Source of the DNA: an uncultured Collinsella sp.
Lineage (GTDB): Bacteria; Actinomycetota; Coriobacteriia; Coriobacteriales; Coriobacteriaceae
Assembly (NCBI GenBank): GCA_902493855.1
Contig: CABUQV010000014.1
Coordinates: forward strand, 1 to 53,222
Direction of reading: 5' to 3'
DNA: 53,222 nt
Below the pieces are notes generated by a model, which was not told the DNA's origin, searched no databases, and saw nothing but the letters and a program-made list of their open reading frames with translations. How positions within the stretch are numbered: position 1 is the stretch's first letter; each line of letters starts with the position of its first letter. The translations under genes were made by a program, and so were the position numbers. Positions 32,883 to 41,719 of the stretch are shown here, one piece after another.

Positions 32883-35072
32883 CTAAATTAGCTTTGTCGA
32901 CTCCAGCTTTTCGATGATCCAGTCGTTGGCTTTGATGACCGGGCGGCGGAAGACGACGCCCAGGGCCAGAGACGGAATCAGATAGCTCGCCAGAATGCCC
33001 AGTTCAATCCAGTACTCCATATGGTAGGCGCCAGCCATGGCGGCATGCATAGCGTTGATGCCATGGGTAAACGGCAGGAACGGATATATCGCCTGGAACA
33101 CGGGGCCGGTCATCTCGATGGGGAACGTGCCGCCCGAACCGCCGACCTGCATGACCAACAGCACGACAGCGAGCGCCTTGCCGATATCGCCAAACGAAAC
33201 CGTAAGCGTGTAGACGATATTGGAGAACACGAGACTCGCGACCCAGCCCGCCAGCACAAACTGCAGCGGGTTGTCGCACTGAATGCCAAAGAACAGGATG
33301 TCGCCCGCGCACACGAGCGTTGCCTGCAGCAGGGCCAAACCGCCAAAGAACAGGTAGCGACCCAGGTAGATCTCGTGCAGGCGCACGGGGATGAGCTCGT
33401 TGATAAGCTCATCGTCAACCGAGACCTTCATCATGGCCGCCAGTACAATCGAGCCGACCCAGAGCGACAGAATCGTGTAGAACGGCGCCATGGCTGAACC
33501 GTAGTTGCGGATCGGATAGACCGGCTTGCGGTCGAGTGCGACGGGACCGGAAAGCGACACGGCAAGGCCCTCGGGGTCGTTGCCAATCATCGTCTTGATC
33601 GTGGCAAGGTCGTCCGACATCAGGGCGCCATCGAGCTCGTCCTTAAACGCGCTGATCTTGTCCGACGCCTCGCCCAGCCGATCGGAAGCCTTGTTGACCA
33701 GCTTTGCAGCCTTGGAGAGGCCCTTTGCCAGCGAACCGGATGCGTCGGTCAGGCCGTCTACGGCGCTATCCAGATCGCCCGAGATGCCATCGAGCGAGTC
33801 CAGGATGCCCGAAACCGTCTTCTTGAGCTCCTTGGCCTTAACCGAGAACGTGGAATCGTAGTCGGACTTGGCGCCCGAAATGCCCGCCTTGGCATCGGCG
33901 ATGGCCTGATCGACCTCGGCACGCGTGCTGTTGACCTCTGCCATGCTGTCAGAAAGGGACTTAGCAGTTGCCGTCAGGTCCTTGGCGTTGTTGCGATACT
34001 CCACCGCGATCCTGCCCAGCGATGTTGCCGCAGACTTAAGGCTCTCCTGGAGCTTTTCGTCACTGACCTGCTCGGCAAAGCCGCGGAGCTGGTCGGCCGT
34101 GGCGTCGATATCGTCGGCACGTGTATTGAGCGCCGCCGCGGCATCGTTGAGCTGAGACACCGTAAGGTCGACATGCTGATTCGCGGCATCGAATGCCTTC
34201 GCAAGCTCGGCGGACACGTTGTCGAACGAGCCCGCGCTTCCGTCAATCGCGGCGTTGATGGCGTCGTTGGCGGCCTTCAGCGCTTCTTTGGAATCGCTCA
34301 TGCCGCTCTTGGCATGCTCCATCAACTGCTTGGTCGACTCATCGACCGTACCCGTCTGCTGGAGCATACCGCTCGCCGACGTCAACGAATCGGACGTAGA
34401 GCTCAAAATGCCCGCCAGCGACGAAGCATTAGCCTGAACGTCTTGCAGGTCCCCAATCGAATCGCCGAGCGTCGAGGACAGGTTGGCGATAAAGTTGCTG
34501 ACCTGGTCGGTGCTCATGTAATCGAGCAGGCTGGACACCGTCTTAAGACCGATGCTCGTAATGGTCTCGGTAAAAGATTCGTTAACCTGGTTCTGAACGG
34601 CGCTCGAACCCTTCTCGGTCACGATCTGCGCGATGGCGTTGGCCTTCTGGTTCTCATAGAACTCGATATCGGCGTGTTTCACGTCGGTCGAGAAGAGCGT
34701 CATCATGTCGGAGCTAAAGCTCTTGGGGATTACGACGGCCGCATAGTAAGCGCCCGACTTAACACCGTCGATAGCCTTATCGCGATCGTTGAGCACAACC
34801 CAGTCAAAGTTCTCGTTACCACGCAGGGCGGCGGTAACGTTTTCGCCCACGTTGACCTCGACGGGAATCAGGTCGCTCTCGTAACCCTCATCGGTGTTGA
34901 CCACGGCGATCTTAAGATTACCGGTGTTGCCGTACGGGTCCCAGCTGCCGGCGATGTTAAACCATGCATACAAGCACGGCACGATAATGAGGCCCATCAC
35001 GACAATCAAGCCGATTACGGAGCGAGACACGTTTTGGACATCACGCTTAAACAGATGCAGAATGTTCTTCAT
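32883..35072 (-). CDS. YhgE/Pip-domain membrane protein, shorter paralogue
   Basis: A 729-residue protein with one N-terminal membrane helix (VIGLIVVMGLIIVPCLYAWF), a long extracytoplasmic region (about 40-500) rich in Ala, Ser, Asp and Leu with coiled-coil character (repeated SGDLDSAVDGLTDASGSL-like text), and five or six helices at the C-terminus resembling an ABC-2 permease domain (VGSIVLAAMMKV onward). This is the YhgE/Pip (phage infection protein) architecture, related to EsaA and to some exporters. Its role in this lineage is unknown. The ATG directly follows the upstream paralogue's stop and has a strong AAAGGAGGTGA site, so the pair is one transcript. Confidence 0.85.
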   Translation of the reverse strand: MKNILHLFKRDVQNVSRSVIGLIVVMGLIIVPCLYAWFNIAGSWDPYGNTGNLKIAVVNTDEGYESDLIPVEVNVGENVTAALRGNENFDWVVLNDRDKAIDGVKSGAYYAAVVIPKSFSSDMMTLFSTDVKHADIEFYENQKANAIAQIVTEKGSSAVQNQVNESFTETITSIGLKTVSSLLDYMSTDQVSNFIANLSSTLGDSIGDLQDVQANASSLAGILSSTSDSLTSASGMLQQTGTVDESTKQLMEHAKSGMSDSKEALKAANDAINAAIDGSAGSFDNVSAELAKAFDAANQHVDLTVSQLNDAAAALNTRADDIDATADQLRGFAEQVSDEKLQESLKSAATSLGRIAVEYRNNAKDLTATAKSLSDSMAEVNSTRAEVDQAIADAKAGISGAKSDYDSTFSVKAKELKKTVSGILDSLDGISGDLDSAVDGLTDASGSLAKGLSKAAKLVNKASDRLGEASDKISAFKDELDGALMSDDLATIKTMIGNDPEGLAVSLSGPVALDRKPVYPIRNYGSAMAPFYTILSLWVGSIVLAAMMKVSVDDELINELIPVRLHEIYLGRYLFFGGLALLQATLVCAGDILFFGIQCDNPLQFVLAGWVASLVFSNIVYTLTVSFGDIGKALAVVLLVMQVGGSGGTFPIEMTGPVFQAIYPFLPFTHGINAMHAAMAGAYHMEYWIELGILASYLIPSLALGVVFRRPVIKANDWIIEKLESTKLI

Positions 35073-37889
35073 TTATGCCTCACCTCCTTTTGAGTGCTTG
35101 CCAAGCGGGGCGCCATCCTCATTCATCACAAATGTGTCGTCCCCGTTCGCGGGCACATGGTGCATATCGTGGTGAATGGACTGGTCGGCAGCCTGATCCT
35201 TGGATTTAGAGCCTCGCTCGCTGGCATTCAGGCCAAACATACGACGGGCGGCCGGAATGGCGGCCGTGTGCTCGCGCATCTCGCGGCGCAGGTCCTCATC
35301 CGAAAGCGCCGAGATGCGCATCTGGGTGTTGAGGCTCGAGCGGATGTACTCGATATTGATAAGCCAGCCGCAGATGGCAATAACCGAGATGATCCAAATG
35401 ACAAGCAGGATGATCTTGCCGTTATTGTCGATATCGAGAACCGTCGAAAGGACAAAGAGCAGGACCTGAACGCCCACCACGGCGGCAAAACCGCCCTTGA
35501 TGTAGTACGGGTAGCGATGTTCAAAGGCGACCGCATGATCGAGCAGTTCGCGACGGTACGAATCGGAATCGAGCATGACACGCATGGCCGTGCGCAGCGA
35601 GTAGCGCTGGCGCGGCAGGTCGTTGGACTCGCAAATCATCATACCGGTCGTGGAAAGCTGTTTATCAAAGAGCAGGTTAAGGTTGAGCAGCAGCGGACGC
35701 AGCTGCAGACCGATAAAGAGCGCCACGATCAAGAACACGCCCAGAATGCACAGGTTAAACAGGTAGTTGAACGAGTACATGCCGCCGACCGTCTCGCGCA
35801 GCAGATTGATGCCGTAGGTAAAGGGCAGCAGCGGGTGCAGCCACTGGAAGAAGCCGGGCATCATCTCGATGGGATACATGCCCGACGAACCCGGAATCTG
35901 CACGATGACGAGAATGACGCCGATTGCCTTGCCGATGTGCTTAAACGTAGTGGACAGCGCATAGATGATATTGACGTAGGTGAACGAGATGGCGATGCCG
36001 CCCAGCACGAACAGCAGCGGGTTGATGCACTGCACGCCAATCACCAGATCGCCCACCGTCACGATGATGGCTTGGAGCGCGCCCAAGATCACCAGGAGCA
36101 TCCAACGGCCGAAGTAGCCCTGGCGCGCCGTAAAGCTGCCAATGCCCTCGCGATCGACCTCGAGCTTGTAGATGGCGATGAGTACGTAACCGCCCACCCA
36201 AAGCGCCAGATTGGTGTAGAAGGGAGCGATGCCCGAGCCAAAGCTCTTGACCGGATAGATCGACTTGGACGTCAACTCAACCGGAGAGGCCATGAAATCT
36301 GCCACGTCATTGACATCGACGCCCATAAGGTCGGCGAGCTCGCCCATAGACTCAGAGGTCTGCAGCGCCGCGATGTCGTTGGCAGCGGTCGCAAGCTTGT
36401 CCTGGACCTTGGCAAGCGAGGAATCGGTCTGGGACAGCGTGGTCTTGGCCTGGCCGAGCGTAGCGTTAAGCTGCGAAAGCGTACCGCGCGCACTTGCAAT
36501 AGTAGGCGTGAGGCCAGACACGATTCCCGTCAGATCACCCGAGACGGCGGCAAATGAATCAAGCGCGCTCGAGGCCTTCGGCAGCGCGTTTTGACCCAGG
36601 TCCGTCTGGGCCTGGCCAAGGTTGGTCGCACCGGTCTGGATTGCGTTATTGATAGCGTCGCTGGCGCCCGAGACAGCCGCGGCGTCATTCGCCATGGCGC
36701 TCGACTGCGCAGACAGACCGTCCTTGATGCTCTGAAGCTTTTCATTCTGCTCGCGGAGCAAATCGATGGTCGATACAATGCGCGCGTCAATTTCCTTGGA
36801 ACCTGTCGACGTGTCATTAACGAGAATTTCCAAGTGCCCGATAACGGCCTTATTGTGGTCGATCGTCGCTTGGAGAGACTCAAGCAAGTTGTCGATGCGG
36901 GTGGTCGTAGATGTGACCGCGCCCGTCAGCTTGCCAATCGCAGCGTTCGCGGAGGCTGACGTCTTGGTGAGCGCAAGGCTGCCTTCCGAGAGTGCCTTGG
37001 AGAGCGAGGCGACAGAGTTGTCCGCCGTAGCGCGCGCCTCGCCCAGCAGGTCATTGCCCTGAGCGATTGCCTGCGTTAGAGAGGGCGTCTGACCCTGCAG
37101 GCCCGCCAACGCGGCATCAGCCGAGGCGATAGCGCCACTCGTCTTATCGATGGCGGCATTCATGTCGCCAATCGAATCGCGAACCTCGCTCAAGGTACCG
37201 GATGCCTCGGACACCGAACTCGTCAGCGAATCCTGAACCTGGGCGGTCTTATCCTTAAAATCGATGCCGGCATCCTTGGCGATGCCCGCCACGGTCTCGC
37301 CCACCGTGGAGACAAACTCCGAATTGATCTGCTCCTCGATAGTATTGGCGCCGGTATCGGTCACCTTGGGCGCAATGGCGCTCTTCTTCTCGTTAACGTA
37401 ATACGTAAGCTTGGGCTGGCGGTAATTGCCATCGAGCATCGAGACAAGATTGTCAGAGAAGTTCTTGGGGATCACGATGGCAGCGTAGTACTCCCCGCTC
37501 TCGACGCCCTCTTTGGCATCGGCCGCCGAGTCGACGAAGGTCCAGCCCAGCTGATCGTTTTCCTTGAGCTGATCGACAACCTGGTCGCCTGCATTGAGCT
37601 CGCCCACCAGGTCGTTTTGGGTTCCCTGGTCGTTGTTGGCGATAGCAATCTTGATGCCCTGGGTGTTTCCATACGGATCCCAGTTAGCCACGATGTTGTA
37701 CCAAGCGTACAGCGAGGGGATAACGCACACGCCCAAAGTAACCACCAGGGCGACGGGGTTCACGAGCAATCGCTTGATGTCGCGCTTAAAGATCGCAAAG
37801 GAGACCTTTGCGTTGGATAGTTTGCTGCCGAGACTCACGCTTGGACCATCCATCCTGTCGTTGAATCGAATCGTACTATCGACAACCAT
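35073..37889 (-). CDS. YhgE/Pip-domain membrane protein, longer paralogue
   Basis: A 938-residue protein of the same design as its neighbour: helix 1 (VALVVTLGVCVIPSLYAWY, then NIVANWDPYGNT, the family signature), a long coiled-coil-like extracytoplasmic region, and a C-terminal ABC-2-like block (PVELTSKSIYPVKSFGSGIA, then WVGGYVLIAIY). It adds a 200-residue C-terminal extension with two more helices (GGFAAVVGVQVLLFVLSTV and KIILLVIWIISVIAICGWLI) and a charged cytosolic tail. The start is uncertain: ATG at 37889 and ATG at 37853 both lack a clear ribosome site. Possibly a two-protein envelope or export complex with the downstream paralogue. Confidence 0.83.
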   Translation of the reverse strand: MVVDSTIRFNDRMDGPSVSLGSKLSNAKVSFAIFKRDIKRLLVNPVALVVTLGVCVIPSLYAWYNIVANWDPYGNTQGIKIAIANNDQGTQNDLVGELNAGDQVVDQLKENDQLGWTFVDSAADAKEGVESGEYYAAIVIPKNFSDNLVSMLDGNYRQPKLTYYVNEKKSAIAPKVTDTGANTIEEQINSEFVSTVGETVAGIAKDAGIDFKDKTAQVQDSLTSSVSEASGTLSEVRDSIGDMNAAIDKTSGAIASADAALAGLQGQTPSLTQAIAQGNDLLGEARATADNSVASLSKALSEGSLALTKTSASANAAIGKLTGAVTSTTTRIDNLLESLQATIDHNKAVIGHLEILVNDTSTGSKEIDARIVSTIDLLREQNEKLQSIKDGLSAQSSAMANDAAAVSGASDAINNAIQTGATNLGQAQTDLGQNALPKASSALDSFAAVSGDLTGIVSGLTPTIASARGTLSQLNATLGQAKTTLSQTDSSLAKVQDKLATAANDIAALQTSESMGELADLMGVDVNDVADFMASPVELTSKSIYPVKSFGSGIAPFYTNLALWVGGYVLIAIYKLEVDREGIGSFTARQGYFGRWMLLVILGALQAIIVTVGDLVIGVQCINPLLFVLGGIAISFTYVNIIYALSTTFKHIGKAIGVILVIVQIPGSSGMYPIEMMPGFFQWLHPLLPFTYGINLLRETVGGMYSFNYLFNLCILGVFLIVALFIGLQLRPLLLNLNLLFDKQLSTTGMMICESNDLPRQRYSLRTAMRVMLDSDSYRRELLDHAVAFEHRYPYYIKGGFAAVVGVQVLLFVLSTVLDIDNNGKIILLVIWIISVIAICGWLINIEYIRSSLNTQMRISALSDEDLRREMREHTAAIPAARRMFGLNASERGSKSKDQAADQSIHHDMHHVPANGDDTFVMNEDGAPLGKHSKGGEA

Positions 37890-37968
37890 TGTAGTAGGCG
37901 CTTTAACGTCTCAAAGCACAATGGTGTTGAGTTTTGCGGGTAGCAATATACTACGAAGATGAGTTAAC

Positions 37969-37980
37969 GTACAGTTGTAC
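37969..37980 (-). promoter_or_regulatory. Palindrome upstream of the YhgE pair
   Basis: GTACAGTTGTAC has GTACA/TGTAC arms two bases apart, 80 bases before the annotated start. On the minus strand it sits within ACTGTACAACTGTACG. Short symmetrical sites of this kind suit TetR-family repressors; none is encoded next to it. Confidence 0.45.
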
Positions 37981-38037
37981 AGTATCTTAAATTTCAGCAG
38001 GTCACAAAACCACAACCCGCACAAATTATCAATCCGA

Positions 38038-38095
38038 CTAGTCATTGGGGACGTTCTTAAACGACTAGTCGTTTAAGGACGTCCCCAACGACTAG
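38038..38095. repeat. 58-bp near-perfect palindrome
   Basis: The centre is TTAAACGACTAGTCGTTTAA, with outer arms CTAGTCATTGGGGACGTTC and its near-inverse; two mismatched positions per arm. It has almost no loop, so it would form a cruciform or a binding site rather than a simple terminator. Confidence 0.8.
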
Positions 38096-38136
38096 TTTGG
38101 ACCACGGTAACGTCGATGTTTTGGCGCAGACAGCGA

Positions 38137-38236
38137 AAGCCCGCCAGAGCGAGCAATCTGCCTTTCAACTTCGGCGGCATTGACCTTCTGGTCATGCCGC
38201 CGAAGTTGAAAGGCAGATTGCCGCTCTGGCGGGCTT
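38137..38236. repeat. 100-bp hairpin downstream of htpG
   Basis: The left arm 38137-38180 and the right arm 38194-38236 pair over about 43 bp with a single bulged base (near 38149). The stem then continues as TGACC/GGTCA around TTCT. It is one of two hairpins between the htpG stop (38285) and the 58-bp palindrome. Confidence 0.85.
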
Positions 38237-38249
38237 GCAGCGTCGAGCT

Positions 38250-38277
38250 GTTACGCGGTTTGGTAAAACCGCGTAAC
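38250..38277 (-). terminator. Hairpin immediately after htpG
   Basis: GTTACGCGGTTT and AAACCGCGTAAC are perfect 12-bp arms with a four-base loop, eight bases past the stop. No T-run follows, but the position suggests termination or transcript protection. Confidence 0.6.
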
Positions 38278-38284
38278 TACCTAA

Positions 38285-40309
38285 CTACATCAAGTTGCAA
38301 ACAGCCGCCGCGAAGGCTACGGGGTCCTCGGGGAGGATGCCCTCGACCAGCAGAGCCTGGTCATAGAGCAGACCGGAGTACTGCTTGATCTTGTCGGCGT
38401 CGCCTGCCTTCTGGGCAGCGACAAGCTTGGCAAAGACCGGGTGCTTGGCGTTGAGCTCGAGCACGCGCTGGCTCTTGGGCATACCATCGGGCGCTCCCTC
38501 GGGACCCTTCTGGAGCACCTTCTCCATCTCGAGCGAAAGCGGGCCCTCGGTGGTGATGCACGCGGGAGCATCGGTCAGGCGCGCAGAGACGGCGACCTTC
38601 TCGACCTTGTCGCCGAGCGCCTCCTTCATGGCGCTAAAGAGGTCCTCGTTCTCCTTGGTGGCGTCCTCGGCCTCCTTCTTCTCATCCTCGGTCGCCAGGT
38701 CAAGATCACCGGTCGCGACGTTCTTGAGCTCCAGATGACGATCCTCGACCTCGGGCTCGGCACCGTCGGCCACAGCCTTCTCGGCAGCCTCGCGGGCAGC
38801 ATCGTCCTCGTAGATCTTGGGCATATCGGCGGCAACGTACTCACGCATAGCCTGGAACGTGAACTCATCCACATCCTGCGTCAGCAGCAGCACGTCATAG
38901 CCGCGGTCGAGCACGCCCTTTACCACGGGCATCCTGGCCAAGCGCTCACGCGAGTCACCGGCGGCGTAGTAGATGGCCTTCTGATCCTCGGGCATGCCCT
39001 TGGCATACTCGGCCAGGGTAATCATCTTCTGCTCCTTGGCAGACCAGAACAGCAACAGGTCGGCGAGCTCATCGGCCTTCATGCCATAGCTCGAGTAGAT
39101 GCCGTACTTAAGACCGCGGCCAAAGTTCTCAAAGAACTTCTCGTAGGCCTCGCGGTCGTTGTCACGCATATCCTCAAGGTCAGCGGTGATCTTCTTTTCC
39201 ACACGCTTGGCGATGGCCTTGAGCTGACGGTTCTGCTGCAGCGTCTCACGCGAAATATTGAGCGTCACGTCGGCAGAGTCCACGACACCGCGCACAAAGT
39301 TGTAGTAGTCGGGCAGCAGGTCGTCGCACTTCTCCATAATCAGCACGTTGGAGCTGTAGAGCGCCAGGCCCTTCTCGTAGTCCTTGCTGTACAGATCGAA
39401 CGGGGCGCGGCCCGGCACAAACAGCAGGGCGTCGTACTCGAGCGTACCCTCGGCGTGGAAGCTGATGGTGCGCGCAGGATTATCAAAGTCGTGGAACGTG
39501 GACTTGTAGAACTCGTCGTAGTCCTTCTGCTCGACATCGGAGCTGCGCTTTTTCCAGATCGGTGTCATTGAGTTGACGGTCTCGAGCTCCTGGTAGTCCT
39601 CGTACTCGGGCTTGTAATCGTCGCCGGCGTCCTCGGGCTTGGGTTTCTGGCGGCTCTTGGACACCATCATCTGAATCGGGTAGCGCACATAGTTGCTGTA
39701 CTGCTGAATCAGGCTCTTGAGGCCCCACTCCGTCAGGAAGCGATCGTAGGTCTCGGCCTCGCCGTCGGCATCGAGCTTCTCGTTCTCGCGCAGCGTCAGG
39801 ATGACATCGGTACCGTGCTCGGCGCGCTCGCCATCTTCGATGGTGTAACCCTCAAGACCATCAGACTCCCACACGTGAGCGGTGTCCTCGCCATAGGCGC
39901 GGCTCACGACCTTCACGTGGCTGGCGACCATAAAAGCCGAGTAGAAGCCCACGCCAAACTGGCCGATGATGTCGACATCCGAACCCTGCTGCTCGGCGTT
40001 CTCGGTCTTAAACTCCTCGGAGCCGGAATGGGCGATGGTGCCCAGATTGCGCTCGAGCTCCTCGGCGGTCATGCCAATGCCGTTATCCGAGATAGTAATG
40101 GTGCGGGCATCTTTATCAAAGGAGACGCGAATAGCCAGGTCGCCCTGGTCGATCTTGACGCTCGGATCCTGCAGGCTCTTAAAGTTGAGCTTGTCGACGG
40201 CGTCGCTCGCGTTAGAGATAAGCTCGCGCAGGAAGATTTCCTTATTGGTGTAGATGGAGTTGATCATGAGGTCGAGCAGTTTTTTGCTCTCGGTCTTAAA
40301 TTGACGCAT
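38285..40309 (-). CDS. htpG: Chaperone HtpG (bacterial Hsp90)
   Basis: A 674-residue ATP-dependent chaperone. The N-terminal GHKL ATPase shows ELISNASDAVDKLNF, DNGIGM and GQFGVGFYSAF. The middle domain contains the catalytic Arg region (NISRETLQQNRQLKAIAKR), and the C-terminal dimerisation domain follows. A charged, Glu-rich segment (about residues 505-550, EDEKKEAEDATKENEDL) makes it somewhat longer than E. coli HtpG. AAAGGA lies eight bases before the ATG. A TATAAA -10 candidate lies at 40396-40401, with the symmetrical ACATAC/GTATGT pair (40422-40447) further upstream. Confidence 0.96.
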   Translation of the reverse strand: MRQFKTESKKLLDLMINSIYTNKEIFLRELISNASDAVDKLNFKSLQDPSVKIDQGDLAIRVSFDKDARTITISDNGIGMTAEELERNLGTIAHSGSEEFKTENAEQQGSDVDIIGQFGVGFYSAFMVASHVKVVSRAYGEDTAHVWESDGLEGYTIEDGERAEHGTDVILTLRENEKLDADGEAETYDRFLTEWGLKSLIQQYSNYVRYPIQMMVSKSRQKPKPEDAGDDYKPEYEDYQELETVNSMTPIWKKRSSDVEQKDYDEFYKSTFHDFDNPARTISFHAEGTLEYDALLFVPGRAPFDLYSKDYEKGLALYSSNVLIMEKCDDLLPDYYNFVRGVVDSADVTLNISRETLQQNRQLKAIAKRVEKKITADLEDMRDNDREAYEKFFENFGRGLKYGIYSSYGMKADELADLLLFWSAKEQKMITLAEYAKGMPEDQKAIYYAAGDSRERLARMPVVKGVLDRGYDVLLLTQDVDEFTFQAMREYVAADMPKIYEDDAAREAAEKAVADGAEPEVEDRHLELKNVATGDLDLATEDEKKEAEDATKENEDLFSAMKEALGDKVEKVAVSARLTDAPACITTEGPLSLEMEKVLQKGPEGAPDGMPKSQRVLELNAKHPVFAKLVAAQKAGDADKIKQYSGLLYDQALLVEGILPEDPVAFAAAVCNLM

Positions 40310-40395
40310 GTGCAGTCCTTTCGCGCTACCCCCGTCCGCAAAAACGGCCCGGTCGCCCGAGCCGAATCGCAGACCTGCTATGTTCAGACTTAGAT

Positions 40396-40447
40396 TTTAT
40401 AACCCATTAGCGCGCATATATACATACGGAATCGAAAAACTGTATGT
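40396..40447 (-). promoter_or_regulatory. Candidate htpG promoter and operator
   Basis: The minus strand has TATAAA (40401-40396) as -10. About 20 bases upstream, ACATAC and GTATGT form an inverted repeat 14 bases apart (40422-40447). No CIRCE or HAIR consensus was recognised. Confidence 0.4.
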
Positions 40448-40511
40448 CTAAGCGCTCCGATGCACCAATTGCCAAGGAGTGTCCCAAACTGCCGGCAGGA
40501 AAGGAACGTCT

Positions 40512-41012
40512 CTATCTGCCATCTACGCGCTTGGCCATCCAAGCATGGGGCTGGCCCTCGTCTTCGTAATCTACCGGGGCAATTTGCGTGTAGCCCGCCT
40601 TTGCATAGAGCGGCAGCACGTATTCCTGCGCATGCAGCTTAATAAGCTTAGCGCCGGCATCGCGTGCACACGAAGCACTGGTCTCCACGATCGCACTCGC
40701 CAGTCCGCGACGACGCATAGCCGGCAGCACGGCGACGCGCCCCATAATGTAGGTCTCCCCCGCCGCGACGCCTTCGTCCAAGTCGCACGCCGGCGACACC
40801 GGGGCCTCTGCGTCAGCCACGCGCTCAAGCTCTTCGGGAAACACGCGCGAGCAACCGGCAAGCTCGCCGTCTACATAGAGCGTCACATGAATGCAGCTTG
40901 AATCCTCGTCGATAGCGTCGAACTCATTCTCGTAGCCCTGCTCGTCCATAAAAACGACGCGGCGCACCAACGCCGCGTCATCAAAGCATCCCGTCTTAAG
41001 TTGGATATCCAT
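40512..41012 (-). CDS. GNAT-family N-acetyltransferase, ElaA-like
   Basis: A 166-residue acetyl-CoA-dependent acetyltransferase. The acetyl-CoA loop is VAVLPAMRRRGLASAIVETS, and the ending LPLYAKAGYTQIAPVDYEDEGQPHAWM fits the ElaA/YjcF type. The ATG at 41012 has AAAGGG six bases upstream; a TTG six codons earlier is less likely. It begins 39 bases after cpsB and may share its transcript. Substrate unknown. Confidence 0.85.
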   Translation of the reverse strand: MDIQLKTGCFDDAALVRRVVFMDEQGYENEFDAIDEDSSCIHVTLYVDGELAGCSRVFPEELERVADAEAPVSPACDLDEGVAAGETYIMGRVAVLPAMRRRGLASAIVETSASCARDAGAKLIKLHAQEYVLPLYAKAGYTQIAPVDYEDEGQPHAWMAKRVDGR

Positions 41013-41051
41013 GGCTGCCCTTTCATTCAATGCGAACGTTAGGGACAGATT

Positions 41052-41702
41052 TTAGCGAAAATGAGCTCCGCGCACGCTAAACTTCGCGCGAGCCTTCGCC
41101 AGGCAGTCGTAATGACCCACGTTATGGGCATCGCTCGCGATGAAGCTGTACAGGTTCTGATCGAACAGGCGCTGTGCCGGCTTTTTCTCGCGACCAAAGC
41201 GACCGCCGGCAATAAAGTCCGCCGAAGCCTGCAGCTTGCAGCCCATATCGACCAGGCGCTCCGCCACGCTTACATCCTTTTGAACCGCACGATAGCGCTC
41301 AGGATGAGCGATGATCACCTGGTAGCCACGGCACTGCAAATCATAAATCGTGTTCTCGTACTCTCTAAACGCATACGCATCGGCATGCGTCGAAAGCTCA
41401 AGCAGGAACTCATTGGTTCCATCAAAATGCAAGTGCTCCGCGGCATCGATACCAAGCTCAACGAGCTTTCGATGGTTGACCTCGAAGCCCATCTGGAGCG
41501 GAAAACCGTCAGCGTTATCGCGCAGCAGCTCAAAGGCATCCCACATCTTGTCGTAATCAAAATAGGGATCACGGCAGTGAGGAGTGCAAACAATTCTGGT
41601 TACACCAGCCCGCTTAGCAGCCTCGAGCATCGCCAAGCTCTCATCGAGATCGGCGGCGCCGTCGTCTACACCCGGCAAGATATGGCAATGAATGTCACGC
41701 AT
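41052..41702 (-). CDS. cpsB: CpsB/CapC-type tyrosine-protein phosphatase (PHP family)
   Basis: A 216-residue metal-dependent phosphatase of the PHP fold. DIHCHILPGVDDG at the N-terminus, TPHCRDPYF, and late IASDAHNVG supply the metal ligands. It dephosphorylates the tyrosine cluster of the partner BY-kinase and so controls capsule or exopolysaccharide chain length. It is the last gene of wzz-cpsD-cpsB, with the kinase stop 17 bases before its start. Confidence 0.9.
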   Translation of the reverse strand: MRDIHCHILPGVDDGAADLDESLAMLEAAKRAGVTRIVCTPHCRDPYFDYDKMWDAFELLRDNADGFPLQMGFEVNHRKLVELGIDAAEHLHFDGTNEFLLELSTHADAYAFREYENTIYDLQCRGYQVIIAHPERYRAVQKDVSVAERLVDMGCKLQASADFIAGGRFGREKKPAQRLFDQNLYSFIASDAHNVGHYDCLAKARAKFSVRGAHFR

Positions 41703-41719
41703 AGGTCAGCCTTAATCAA

